A stretch of 64,000 bases of DNA from UBA1479 sp038109305 (lineage in GTDB: Bacteria > Pseudomonadota > Alphaproteobacteria > Rhodospirillales > Casp-alpha2): the NCBI GenBank assembly GCA_038109305.1, contig JAYNIR010000006.1:1-64000 (forward strand). The letters are read 5' to 3'. Positions 24,549-33,933 of the stretch are shown here, in pieces. A model generated the notes under the pieces. The model saw only the letters and a list, made by a program, of their open reading frames with translations. It was not told the origin of the DNA and searched no databases. The first letter of the stretch is position 1. The number at the start of each line of letters is the position of its first letter. A program made the position numbers and the translations under genes.

Positions 24549-27404
24549 TCAGCCGCCGGCCTTGGCGGTCAGGTCCTTCAGGCGGTAGAGCAGATCAAGC
24601 GCTTCGCGGGGCGTCAGTTCATCCGGGTTGACGCCGGCAACCGCTTCGTCCACCGGCGACGGGCCGCGGTCCATGCGGGCGCCCGCGCGGGGCCGGTCCA
24701 AAGCCTGAAAAAGCGGCAGGTCGTCGGCCAAATCCGCGTGCATCGGGCCGTCGCCGGATGCGCCGCCGCCCTTTTCGAGCTTTTCCAAAACCTGTTCGGC
24801 ACGCTCGGTCACCGCGGGCGGCAGGCCCGCGAGCCTGCCCACATGAATGCCGTAGGACCGGTCGGCCGCACCCGACCCGACCTCGTGCAAAAACACCACG
24901 TCGCCTCTCCATTCCTTCACCCGCATGGTGTGCGGTTGAAGGTCCAGAAGCTTGCCGGCCAGTTGCGTGAGCTCGTGATAATGCGTCGCGAACAGGCCCC
25001 GGCATTTGTTGGCTTCGTGCAGATGTTCGACCACGGCCCAAGCGATGGAAAGCCCGTCAAAGGTGGCGGTGCCGCGGCCGATTTCGTCCAGAATGACCAG
25101 GGCCCGGGGGCCCGCCTGATTGAGGATCATCGCGGTTTCGACCATTTCGACCATGAAGGTCGATCGGCCGCGCGCCAGATCGTCGGCGGCGCCGACGCGG
25201 GAAAACAACTGATCGACGGCGCCGATGCGGGCATACGCCGCCGGCACGAACGACCCCATCTGCGCCAACACGGCAATCAATGCGTTTTGCCGCAGGAACG
25301 TGCTTTTGCCCGCCATGTTGGGGCCGGTAAGCAGCCAGAGGCGGCCCTGGTCCGCATCGGTTGCGGTATCCGCATCGCCGCCGCCCCGCGCGGTCAGTAC
25401 GCAATCGTTGGCGACGAAGGCCGGCAGGCCCTGGGTTTCGAGCGCCGCCTCCACCACAGGATGGCGGCCGCCCCGGATGTCGAAGTGGAGCGTGCGGTCG
25501 ACCACCGGCCTGGCGTAGCGCCGGTCGCGGGCGAGATCGGCTAAGGCCGCCGAAACGTCGAGCCGCGCCAAAGCATCGGCGGCGAGGGAAATTTCCCGGG
25601 CGCGACCGCTCACTTCTCTGACCAGGTCCTGAAACAGGTCGAGCTCCAACGCCAGGGACCGGTCACCGGCCGAGGCGATGCGGCTTTCCAGATTGCCCAG
25701 TTCCACCGTCGAAAACCGCATGGCGTTCGCCATGGTCTGGCGGTGAATGAAGGGGCTAGCGTCGCCGTCCGCCGATTTGCCGGTGGGCACGCGATCCGCC
25801 TGCTTGGCCGGAAGCTCGATGAAATAACCCAGGACATTATTATGTTTGATCTTGAGCGCCTGAACGCCGGTTTCGTCCGCATACTTCGCCTGCAGGCCCA
25901 TGATCAATTTGCGGCTGTTGTCGCGCAATTGTCGGTGATCGTCCAGCGCCGGGGCATAGCCGCGGCGGATGAAGCCGCCGTCCCGGGCCAGAAGCGGCAG
26001 ATCGTCCGCTAGCGCGCGGCCGAGCCGATCCACCAATTCTCCATGCTGGCCCAGGTCCCGGAGACACGCGCGGACACCGTCGGGCAGGAGGCTGCGGGCG
26101 CCGTCGAGCCGTTCCTGAATCAACGCTGTCTGCCGAAGCCCGCCACCAATCGCCGCCAGGTCGCGCGGCCCGCCGCGGCCGAGGCTGATGCGGGACAACG
26201 CGCGGGCCATGTCGGGCGCTTCGCCCAAAACCGCGCGCAGGTCGGCGGCCAAGGCCGCGTCGTCATAAAAGAACTGCACCGCATCCAACCGCGCATCAAT
26301 CCGGGCCGGATCGGTCAGGGGTGCCGCGAGCCGTTCGCCCAACAGGCGCGCGCCGGCGCCGGTGACCGTGCGGTCGATGACATCTAAGAGCGAACCCCGC
26401 CGTTCGCCGGAAAGCGTGCGGACCAGTTCCAGGTTCCGCCGCGTCGCTGCGTCGATCGCCATAACGTCGCCAGCCGAAACGCAGGCCGGCGGGCGCAGGC
26501 GCGGTAGGCGGCCCTTTTGCGTCAGATCGATGTAATCGACCAGCGCCCCCGCCGCCGCCAGTTCGGCCCGGCCGAATTGGCCGAACCCGTCGAGCGTTTT
26601 GACGCCGAAGAAACCCTTCAGGCGCGCCTCGCCATTGGCGCTGTCGAACCGAGCCGACGGCAGCGGGCTTAACCGGTCTTTCCAGTCGTTGACGGTTTCG
26701 AACAGGCCCGGCGTTTCAAGCGCCTTTTCCGAAACCAGGATTTCGCCCGCGTCGATCCGCGCGAGGGAAGCCGCGAGCGACGCATCGTCGACGGCCTGAA
26801 TCAGAAAATCGCCCGTCGACATGTCGATCCAGGCCAGGCCCAGATCGCCCTGCGCCATGCCCAGCGCCGCCAGATAATTATGGCGGCGGGCATCCAACAA
26901 CGCGTCTTCGGTGATCGTACCCGGGGTGACGACGCGCTGCACGGCGCGGCGGACGACGGATTTCGACCCGCGCTTTTTCGCCTCGGCCGGGTCTTCGGTC
27001 TGTTCGCAGATGGCGACCTTGTGGCCGGCCCGGATCAGCCGGGTCAGATACGCTTCGTGACTGTGCACCGGCACGCCGCACATGGGGATGTCATGGCCCA
27101 GGTGCTTGCCGCGCTTGGTCAACGCGATGTCGAGCGTTTGGGCGGCCTTCGCCGCGTCGTCGAAGAACAGTTCGTAAAAATCGCCCATGCGGTAGAACAG
27201 CAGCGCATCCGGATGGTCGGCCTTGATTTCCAGATACTGTGCCATCATTGGCGTCACGGCGGCGTCGTTTTCGCTCCGCCCGCCGGGGGGCGTCACGTCG
27301 CCATCGTTATCGCTCCGATCCACCGCAAGCGTGGCGTCGGCATCATCGCCCTTGGTGAGTTGGTTGGCAATTTTGAGATCGGGCGCGGCGTCGTCCGGCG
27401 GCAT
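24549..27404 (-). CDS. mutS: DNA mismatch repair protein MutS
   Basis: 951 aa. Mismatch-contacting Phe and Glu are in YRMGDFYELF (F77, E79). Walker A is TGPNMAGKST (about 693-702), Walker B is VILDEIGRGT, and FATHYHEL is the conserved signature beyond it. The first ~50 residues are Asp-rich and not part of the usual fold; they may be genuine or reflect an over-long start, since the conserved part begins at VTPMMAQYLEIK. A functional mutS argues that the stop codons and frameshifts elsewhere in the window are not due to loss of mismatch repair. Confidence 0.96.
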   Translation of the reverse strand: MPPDDAAPDLKIANQLTKGDDADATLAVDRSDNDGDVTPPGGRSENDAAVTPMMAQYLEIKADHPDALLFYRMGDFYELFFDDAAKAAQTLDIALTKRGKHLGHDIPMCGVPVHSHEAYLTRLIRAGHKVAICEQTEDPAEAKKRGSKSVVRRAVQRVVTPGTITEDALLDARRHNYLAALGMAQGDLGLAWIDMSTGDFLIQAVDDASLAASLARIDAGEILVSEKALETPGLFETVNDWKDRLSPLPSARFDSANGEARLKGFFGVKTLDGFGQFGRAELAAAGALVDYIDLTQKGRLPRLRPPACVSAGDVMAIDAATRRNLELVRTLSGERRGSLLDVIDRTVTGAGARLLGERLAAPLTDPARIDARLDAVQFFYDDAALAADLRAVLGEAPDMARALSRISLGRGGPRDLAAIGGGLRQTALIQERLDGARSLLPDGVRACLRDLGQHGELVDRLGRALADDLPLLARDGGFIRRGYAPALDDHRQLRDNSRKLIMGLQAKYADETGVQALKIKHNNVLGYFIELPAKQADRVPTGKSADGDASPFIHRQTMANAMRFSTVELGNLESRIASAGDRSLALELDLFQDLVREVSGRAREISLAADALARLDVSAALADLARDRRYARPVVDRTLHFDIRGGRHPVVEAALETQGLPAFVANDCVLTARGGGDADTATDADQGRLWLLTGPNMAGKSTFLRQNALIAVLAQMGSFVPAAYARIGAVDQLFSRVGAADDLARGRSTFMVEMVETAMILNQAGPRALVILDEIGRGTATFDGLSIAWAVVEHLHEANKCRGLFATHYHELTQLAGKLLDLQPHTMRVKEWRGDVVFLHEVGSGAADRSYGIHVGRLAGLPPAVTERAEQVLEKLEKGGGASGDGPMHADLADDLPLFQALDRPRAGARMDRGPSPVDEAVAGVNPDELTPREALDLLYRLKDLTAKAGG

Positions 27405-27753
27405 GGTCCCACCATGTAAATTATCAATGCGCCCAGGATGAAGTTATCATACCACGGAATCCGTTGCCACTGCCAACCGCCCCAGGCCACGACAAGGCCA
27501 TAAGTTTTGGAAATCACTGGCCGGAATCGGCCCTTCGGACCGGGTCAGCCCACCCCGCCTTCAGGCTTTCCTTTGCCCCGGCCCTTGGGCAATATGTATG
27601 AGGAAGAAAACATAAAGGAAGCACTCTGGGCGAATTGGCCGGGCTTTTGGGGAGCCGCCGACGTTCTCTGAAAAGAACACCGTCGATGCCGCTGCGGGCT
27701 GTTGGCAGCGGTGCGTTCGTCCACCCGGCGCCGGTATCCAAGAGAACAGAAAC
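27405..27753. other. mutS-maeB divergent intergenic region
   Basis: 349 bp holding the promoters of mutS (minus) and the malic enzyme (plus). An inverted repeat GCCGCTGCGGGCTGTTGGCAGCGG lies near 27690-27713. On the minus strand a GTG-started short frame (27517 down into mutS) reads plausibly as a small membrane peptide for its first ~38 residues (NFILGALIIYMVG) and then turns non-descript inside mutS; I do not call it a gene. Confidence 0.35.
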
Positions 27754-30027
27754 ATGAAAAAACAAGCCGACGACATGATGTACCAGGACGCGCTCAAGAT
27801 GCATGCGAGTGGCCGCCCCGGAAAAATGCAGATCAGCGCGACCAAGCCACTTACCACGCAGCGCGATTTGACGCTGGCCTATTCGCCGGGCGTCGCCGCC
27901 CCATGCCTGGAAATCGAAAAAGATGAATCCAAGGGCTACGAATACACGGCCCGCGGCAACAAGGTCGCGGTCATTTCCAACGGTACGGCGGTATTGGGGC
28001 TTGGTAATATCGGCGCCGCAGCAGCAACGCCGGTGATGGAAGGCAAGTCGGTCTTGTTCAAACGCTTTGCCGATATCGACGGCATCGACCTGGAAGTGAA
28101 CACGGAAAACGTCGACGAGTTCGTCAACTGCGTGCGCTATCTGGGCAAGTCGTTCGGCGGCATCAACCTTGAAGACATCAAGGCGCCGGAATGTTTCATG
28201 ATCGAGGAACGGCTAAAGGAAATCCTCGACATCCCCGTCTTTCACGACGACCAGCACGGTACCGCAATCATCACCGCCGCCGGGCTGATCAACGGCCTGC
28301 ACCTGACCGGCCGCGACATCAAGGACATTAACCTTGTCGTCAACGGCGCGGGGGCTGCGTCCATCGCCTGCGTCGAGCTGTTTCAGTCTATGGGCCTGCC
28401 GGCCGCACAGACGTCGCTGTGCGATTCCAAGGGCGTGATCTACGAAGGCCGCACCGAGGGCATGAACCAATGGAAATCCAAACACGCGGTCAAGACCGAC
28501 GCGCGGACGCTGGCCGACGCGTTGAAAGGCGCTGACGTGTTCATCGGGCTTTCTGGCGCCGGCGCCGTGACCAAGGACATGGTCGCCGCCATGGCGGCGA
28601 AGCCGCTGATTTTCGCCATGGCCAATCCGGTGCCGGAAATCTGGCCCGAGGAAGTGCGCGAGGTGCGCGACGACGCGATCATCGCGACGGGCCGGTCGGA
28701 CTACCCAAACCAGATCAATAACGTGCTGGGCTTCCCCTATATCTTCCGGGGGGCGTTAGACGTTCGGGCATCCGCAATCAACGAAGAAATGAAACGCGCC
28801 GCCGCCCAGGCGTTGGCCGAGCTGGCCCGCGCCGTGGTGCCGGGCGAGGTCGACGCCGCCTATGCCGGAACACGTCTAAGCTACGGCCCCGACTATCTGA
28901 TCCCGACGCCGTTCGACCCGCGCCTGATCGTCGCCGTGCCCAAGGCCGTCGCCCAGGCGGCGATGGACACCGGGATCGCGCAAAAGCCCATTGAAGACAT
29001 GGCGGCCTACGAGGCGGAACTGTCGGCTCGGCTCGACCCGACGGCGGGATCGCTGCAGAACATTTTCGACGCGGTGAAGGCCAATCCGAAACGCGTTGTC
29101 TTTGCCGAGGGTGAGGACGAGCGGTCCATCCGCGCCGCTTATTCCTTCATGACGCAAGGATACGGCACGCCGATCCTGATCGGGCGGGAAGGACGCATTC
29201 GCGAAACCATCGAAAAACTGGGCCTGCCGAATACCGACGGGATCGAGCTTGCCAACGCGCGGCTTTCGAAAAACAACAAGGCCTATATCGATATGGTCTA
29301 CGCCAAGGAGCAGCGGAAGGGATCGCTCTATCGAGACGCCCAACGGCGGGTCAACAACAACCGTAATGTCTTCGGCGCCTGCATGGTCGAAGCCGGCGAC
29401 GCGGACGCGATGATCACCGGGCTGACCCGGCATTACAACGTGGCGATCCGGGACCTTGCCCGCGTGCTGGAAGTGGGCGGCGGCCGGCCGGTGCTGGGCG
29501 TTTCCATCGTGTTGACGCGAGACGGCCGCGCACTGTTCATCGCCGACACGGCGGTCAACGTGTCGCCCAACGCGGATGAGCTGGCCGATATCGCCGCCGG
29601 CGCCGCGTCGGTCGCGCAGGCGATGGGGCATGAACCCCGCGTGGCGATGATTTCGTTTTCCAATTTCGGCAACCCGGACCTGCCGCGCGCCGAAATCGTC
29701 CGCGATGCCGTCGGTGTGCTGGATCGCCGCGACGCCGATTTCGAATACGACGGGGAAATGAGCTGCGGCGTGGCGCTGAACCCGGACCTGATGGCGAACT
29801 ACCCGTTCTGCCGCCTGTCGGGCCCGGCCAACGTGCTGGTCATGCCGGGACTGCATTCGGCGCGGATTTCGGCGCGGCTACTGAGCGCCGCCGGCGGCGC
29901 GACCGTTCTGGGCCCGATCTTGCTGGGATTTTCCAAGCCGGCGCAGGTCGTGCAGATGGATGCGGGCGTATCGGACATCGTCACCATGGCGGTGCTGACG
30001 GCGCATCAGGCGAACGAGGTTCGATAA
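27754..30027 (+). CDS. maeB: NADP-dependent malic enzyme with phosphotransacetylase-like domain
   Basis: 757 aa. Decarboxylates malate to pyruvate. The N-terminal malic-enzyme half (about 1-430) has LTLAYSPGVAAPCLEIEKD, FHDDQHGTAIITAAGLIN and NLVVNGAGAASIACVEL (NADP fold). The C-terminal half (about 435-757) is a phosphotransacetylase-like domain (KRVVFAEGEDERSIRAA) that is regulatory rather than catalytic in characterised MaeB proteins. ATG preceded by AAGAGAAC. Full length and intact. Confidence 0.96.
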   Translation: MKKQADDMMYQDALKMHASGRPGKMQISATKPLTTQRDLTLAYSPGVAAPCLEIEKDESKGYEYTARGNKVAVISNGTAVLGLGNIGAAAATPVMEGKSVLFKRFADIDGIDLEVNTENVDEFVNCVRYLGKSFGGINLEDIKAPECFMIEERLKEILDIPVFHDDQHGTAIITAAGLINGLHLTGRDIKDINLVVNGAGAASIACVELFQSMGLPAAQTSLCDSKGVIYEGRTEGMNQWKSKHAVKTDARTLADALKGADVFIGLSGAGAVTKDMVAAMAAKPLIFAMANPVPEIWPEEVREVRDDAIIATGRSDYPNQINNVLGFPYIFRGALDVRASAINEEMKRAAAQALAELARAVVPGEVDAAYAGTRLSYGPDYLIPTPFDPRLIVAVPKAVAQAAMDTGIAQKPIEDMAAYEAELSARLDPTAGSLQNIFDAVKANPKRVVFAEGEDERSIRAAYSFMTQGYGTPILIGREGRIRETIEKLGLPNTDGIELANARLSKNNKAYIDMVYAKEQRKGSLYRDAQRRVNNNRNVFGACMVEAGDADAMITGLTRHYNVAIRDLARVLEVGGGRPVLGVSIVLTRDGRALFIADTAVNVSPNADELADIAAGAASVAQAMGHEPRVAMISFSNFGNPDLPRAEIVRDAVGVLDRRDADFEYDGEMSCGVALNPDLMANYPFCRLSGPANVLVMPGLHSARISARLLSAAGGATVLGPILLGFSKPAQVVQMDAGVSDIVTMAVLTAHQANEVR

Positions 30028-30057
30028 CCCCATCAGGCTTAAGGGAGCGGTCGGCCA

Positions 30058-31467
30058 GTGACCGACGACCCGAAAGACTTTCATGCAGATGACGACCGCC
30101 CCATCGGGCGGCGGACGGCGGCGCCGCTTCCGGCGCTGATCCATCGTCGACGGGTGTTGCAGGCGGGCGCGGGCCTGATCACCTGGGGCGCGCTGCCCGG
30201 CATGACCGTCGCCGCATCAACCAATCCGTCATTGCTGACCTTCGAACAGCCGCCGCAAAAAATCGGCCCGGACCACGCCGTCGCGAACGGATACGACGCC
30301 CGCGCGCTGATCGGGTTCGGCGATCCGGTGCTTACGGGCGATGGTGCGGCAAACCATTTCAGCGCCAACAACGATTTCATTGCCTTTATGCCGCTGCCGC
30401 GTGGGTCGGATTCGGGCGACCACGGGCTTCATTGCGTCAATCATGAATACACCAACCGGGAACTGATGTGGCCGGATGCGTCCAGGCGCGATGCCTTCGG
30501 CCTCAGCCCCGATCAAATGAAAACCGAAATGGCAGCGCACGGTCATTCGGTGATCGAGGTTAAAATAGATGCGGGCGCTTGGCGCATCGTTGCCGGAAGC
30601 AACTATGCGAGGCGGCTGACAGCAACGACACCGATCACGATATCCGGCCTGGCGGCTGGGCATGCGCGCATGGGCATCCGAGGCAGGCCTTGGTACGGCT
30701 GGGCGAAAATCGACACGCGTTTTGATGTGGAGACTGAACCCAACGAACCCAACCGCTTCGGCTGGATGGTCGAGATCGATCCCTATGATCCGCAATCCCA
30801 ACCCGTGAAGCGCACGGCGTTGGGCCGGTTCAAGCACGAGGGTGCGGGCGTCGCAATAACATCGGACGGCCGCGCCNNNNNNNNNNNNNNNNNNNNNNNN
30901 NNNNNNNNNNNNNNNNNNNNNNNNNNNNNNNNNNNNNNNNNNNNNNNNNNNNNNNNNNNNNNNNNNNNNNNNNNNNCCGCGCCTGGCCCCAGCGGCAATC
31001 CCGACCATGGCGCGGACAAATTTACCTGGGCGGTCTTCTTATTGGCGGGCGATCCGGCGGACCCGGCGCAGCGCGCGGCCTATCACCCGGGCACAAACGA
31101 ACACGGCGCCTGGCTGTCCTCGCCGGATAACGCCGCGACCGATCCGACGGGCCGCCTTTGGATCGCGACGGACCAGGGCGGCCGCCAGAAGCGAAACGGC
31201 GTCCCCGAGGGGCTTTACGGCATGGACGCATCGGGGCCGGGGTGCGCGCTACCGCGCCTGATTTACGCCGGGCCGGTGGGGTCGGAGATTTGCGGGCCAG
31301 AGTTCACGCCGGACGGGCGGACATTATTTTTGGCCGTGCAGCACCCGGGCGAGGGATCGTCCTTCGATAAGCCCACGACCCGATGGCCGGATTTTGAGCC
31401 CACGCGCCCGCCCCGCGCCGCCGTCGTCGTGATCACCAAAAAAGACGGCGGGGTGATCGGCTCTTAG
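30058..31467 (+). CDS. PhoX-family phosphatase, internally deleted and interrupted by an assembly gap
   Basis: TAT-type signal at the N-terminus (HRRRVLQAGAGLITWG, about 30-45), then PhoX (DUF839) segments such as HCVNHEYTNRELMWPD, MAAHGHSVIEVKIDAG, NEPNRFGWMVEIDPYDP and ALGRFKHEGA. The family is a periplasmic calcium/iron alkaline phosphatase. Two things are missing. First, between AAGHARM and GIRGRPWYGWAK (codon about 207) the usual ~50 residues with the NNCAGG...TPWGT...EEN motif are absent, without frame loss. Second, 100 N (30877-30976) replace a region that in relatives is around 150 residues. The C-terminus (SEICGPEFTPDGRTLFLAVQ, then PTTRWPDF, ending ITKKDGGVIGS) is normal. Whether the gene works cannot be told. 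Confidence 0.8.
   Translation: MTDDPKDFHADDDRPIGRRTAAPLPALIHRRRVLQAGAGLITWGALPGMTVAASTNPSLLTFEQPPQKIGPDHAVANGYDARALIGFGDPVLTGDGAANHFSANNDFIAFMPLPRGSDSGDHGLHCVNHEYTNRELMWPDASRRDAFGLSPDQMKTEMAAHGHSVIEVKIDAGAWRIVAGSNYARRLTATTPITISGLAAGHARMGIRGRPWYGWAKIDTRFDVETEPNEPNRFGWMVEIDPYDPQSQPVKRTALGRFKHEGAGVAITSDGRAXXXXXXXXXXXXXXXXXXXXXXXXXXXXXXXXXXAPGPSGNPDHGADKFTWAVFLLAGDPADPAQRAAYHPGTNEHGAWLSSPDNAATDPTGRLWIATDQGGRQKRNGVPEGLYGMDASGPGCALPRLIYAGPVGSEICGPEFTPDGRTLFLAVQHPGEGSSFDKPTTRWPDFEPTRPPRAAVVVITKKDGGVIGS
30877..30976. other. Assembly gap (100 N)
   Basis: Exactly 100 undetermined bases inside the PhoX-like gene. The round number suggests a placeholder of unknown true length. Comparison with family members from memory suggests several hundred bases are missing. 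Confidence 0.95.
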
Positions 31468-31480
31468 CCGGAGCGCACCC

Positions 31481-31690
31481 TTATCCCCGCGCCGCCATGG
31501 CGGCAGGCGCCCAGGCGCCGACGATTTTACCCAACAGCGGCCCGACGATCAGAAAGCCGCTGCCAATGATCGAGGCCAGAGGCGTGACCGTCGTCCGCCA
31601 TATCCGGTTGCCGGTGACGGCCGGCAGAAAAAACCCGGCCACGGCGATCGCCGCGATCACGACGACAACGATATCAAGCTGTCCAATCAT
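31481..31690 (-). CDS. Small membrane protein or truncated membrane-protein remnant
   Basis: 69 aa with two hydrophobic segments (IVVVVIAAIAVAGFFLP and LASIIGSGFLIVGPLLGKIVG) joined by AVTGNRIWRTTVT. The composition looks like real protein, not shadow, and no gene covers it on the other strand. No clear ribosome site. It may be a complete small protein or the N-terminal remnant of a larger membrane protein, since it lies in a stretch with other broken genes. I do not recognise the family. Confidence 0.4.
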   Translation of the reverse strand: MIGQLDIVVVVIAAIAVAGFFLPAVTGNRIWRTTVTPLASIIGSGFLIVGPLLGKIVGAWAPAAMAARG

Positions 31691-31768
31691 CGGTTACCGG
31701 ATGCCCCGGTCTGCGGCGTTCGTCGAATTCGTCTGTCGGGCGCCGCCCTGTTCGAACGCGGCGGTCGG

Positions 31769-32299
31769 TTACTTTTCCTTGGCGCGCGCCATGGAGGCGC
31801 GGATCAGGTCCATCGCCTGTTCGGCCTCGCCCCAACCCTTGACCTTGGCCCACTTGCCGCGTTCCAAGTCTTTATAATGTTCGAAGAAATGCGCGATCTG
31901 ATCGAGCAGTACCGGGCGCAGATCGCGATAGCTGCCGACGTTGCCGTAAAACGGATGCAGTTTATCGACGGGGACGCAGAGGATCTTTTCGTCAATGCCG
32001 CCTTCGTCTTCCATCAGCAGCACGCCGACCGGGCGCGACGGAATGATCACCCCCGGCTGCACCGGGATCTGGCCCAAGACCATGGCGTCGGCCGGGTCGC
32101 CGTCTTCGGAGAGCGTGTGGGGGATGAACCCGTAGTTGGAAGGATAGTACATGGCCGTGTGCAGGAAACGGTCCACGTACATGGCGCCCGATTCCTTATC
32201 CAATTCATACTTCACCGGATTGCCGCCCATCGGGATTTCAATGATGACGTTAACGTCGTAAGGCGGGTTTTTGCCCACCGGAATTTTGCTCATATCCAT
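31769..32299 (-). CDS. ppa: Inorganic pyrophosphatase
   Basis: 176 aa, type I soluble pyrophosphatase that hydrolyses pyrophosphate to phosphate. The metal-site motif DGDPADAMVLG carries the conserved aspartates, and VIIEIPMGGNPVKYELDK, YPSNYGFIPHTL and YKDLERGKWAKVKGW are family segments. ATG at 32299 follows AAGGGAG at good spacing. An ATG two codons later (32293) is also usable. The remains of a SulP permease begin about 130 bp away, divergently. Confidence 0.96.
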   Translation of the reverse strand: MDMSKIPVGKNPPYDVNVIIEIPMGGNPVKYELDKESGAMYVDRFLHTAMYYPSNYGFIPHTLSEDGDPADAMVLGQIPVQPGVIIPSRPVGVLLMEDEGGIDEKILCVPVDKLHPFYGNVGSYRDLRPVLLDQIAHFFEHYKDLERGKWAKVKGWGEAEQAMDLIRASMARAKEK

Positions 32300-32432
32300 G
32301 GTTCAAACTCCCTTACAGCGCCGTGGATCAGGAACGGCGGAGTATATGTTGCATTGCACAAAAATCAAGCCACGCGGGCCCGGGGCCTTGCGACCCGCTA
32401 TTGACGGGGCGTCGGGCGCATCGCTGGCGTAG

Positions 32433-33926
32433 GGGCTTTACACCGCCATCGTCGGCGGGTTCGTCGTCTCGGCGCGCAGCGGCAGCCGGTTTCAGGTCGG
32501 TGGCCCGGCGGGGGCGTTCATCGCGCTGGTCGCGGCGACCGTCCGCGCCCGCGGCATCGACGGGCTGATCCTCGCTATCGTGTTGTCGGGATTGATGTTG
32601 GCGGTGATAAGGTTCTGCCGGCTAAGCACATACATCAAGTTCAGCCCCTATCAGGTGACCGCGGGGTTCACGGCGGGGATCTCGCTGATCATCTTCATGG
32701 GTCAGGTTAAGGAACTGTTGGGGCTCAGCCTGTCGGGGCCGTTTTTGGAAAAGCTGCCGGTGATGTGGGCGGCGTTGCCGACCATGAAGCCCGGGGTGAT
32801 CGGCCTGTCGCTTGCGACCATCGCCATCATCTGGGCGACCGCGCGGTTCCTGCCCCGGCGGCCGGGGATGTTGATCGCCGTCGGCGTCACCGCCGCCGCA
32901 GCCCATGTTTTCGACATCCCGGCGGAAACCATCGGCGGGCGGTTCGGCGGCATCCCGGCGAGCCTGCCCGCACCCGCGCTGCCCGACATCACTTGGGCCA
33001 AGGTCGCCGTCATCCTGCCCAACGCCGCCGGCTTTGCGCTGTTGGGCGCGATCGAATCGCTGTTGTCGGCGACCGTCGCCGACGGCATGACCGGGCGGCG
33101 CCACCGGTCCAACTGCGAACTGGTGGCGCAGGGAGCGGCCAATGTGGCGTCCGGCCTGTTCGGCGGGTTTTGCGTCACCGGCACCATCGCGCGCACGGCG
33201 ACCAATGTGCGCGCCGGTGCACACGGGTCCGTCGCGGGTATGATGCATGCGGGGTTTTTGCTGCTGTTCGTTCTGGTCGCCGCCCCGCTCGCGAGCTTCA
33301 TCCCGCTGGCAAGCCTCGCCGGCGTATTGGCCGTCATTGCCTGGAAGATGGTCGAATGCGATGCGTTCCTGACATTGATGCGCGCATCGGCGGGCGATGC
33401 CCTGGTGCTGTCGACGACAGTGGGGCTGACCGTGTTCCGCGATCTGACGGAGGCCATCGTCGTCGGATTTGCGCTGGGATCGGTGCTGTTCATTCACCGC
33501 ATGTCGAAAACGACAGCGATCGAAACCGGCGGCCCCCTGGTCGCCGAAGACCTGGCCGACGGGGTGAACGGCGTGCGCCCGGATGACGGGCCCGAAACCG
33601 CCGCCGCACCGGATGTCGTCGTTTATCGCATTCGAGGCGCTTTCTTTTTCGGCGCATCGGCGACCATGGGCGCGGTGCTTGACCAGATTTCGGAAAGTTA
33701 CCGAGTTTTGGTCATCGATCTGTCGGCGGTGCCGTTTCTCGATTCAACAGCCGCCAACATGATCGAAGGCCTGACTCGAAAAGCCCAACGCCGCGGCGTT
33801 GCGGTGGTCCTGACCGGAACCGGACACGATGTCCGCCAGGACCTGTTCGCCCACGGGCTAAAGCCACCCCTGGTCCGCTATGCGGCGACCATCGACGCGG
33901 TGGTGTCTAAATATCGCGAAACCTAA
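32433..33926 (+). pseudogene. SulP-family anion permease, 5'-truncated, with C-terminal STAS domain
   Basis: The transporter frame is readable from 32433 (GLYTAIVGGFVVSARSGSR, then FQVGGPAGAF) but is directly preceded by an in-frame TAG at 32430-32432. Upstream only about ten more residues resemble the family (AIDGASGASLA before the stop); the first ~50-60 residues, including the first membrane segments, are missing and the sequence runs into the ppa promoter. The rest is intact: about ten hydrophobic segments, TAGFTAGISLIIFMGQVK, then a STAS domain (about the last 110 residues, with VLVIDLSAVPFLDSTAAN). A shorter ORF from an internal start near 32580 would lack several helices. Probably non-functional. 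Confidence 0.82.
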
Positions 33927-33933
33927 GCCCAAA

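Noticed and set aside
27293..27517. Small minus-strand gene between mutS and maeB
   Set aside because: More than half of it overlaps mutS out of frame and there is no ribosome site. Kept only as a low-interest observation.
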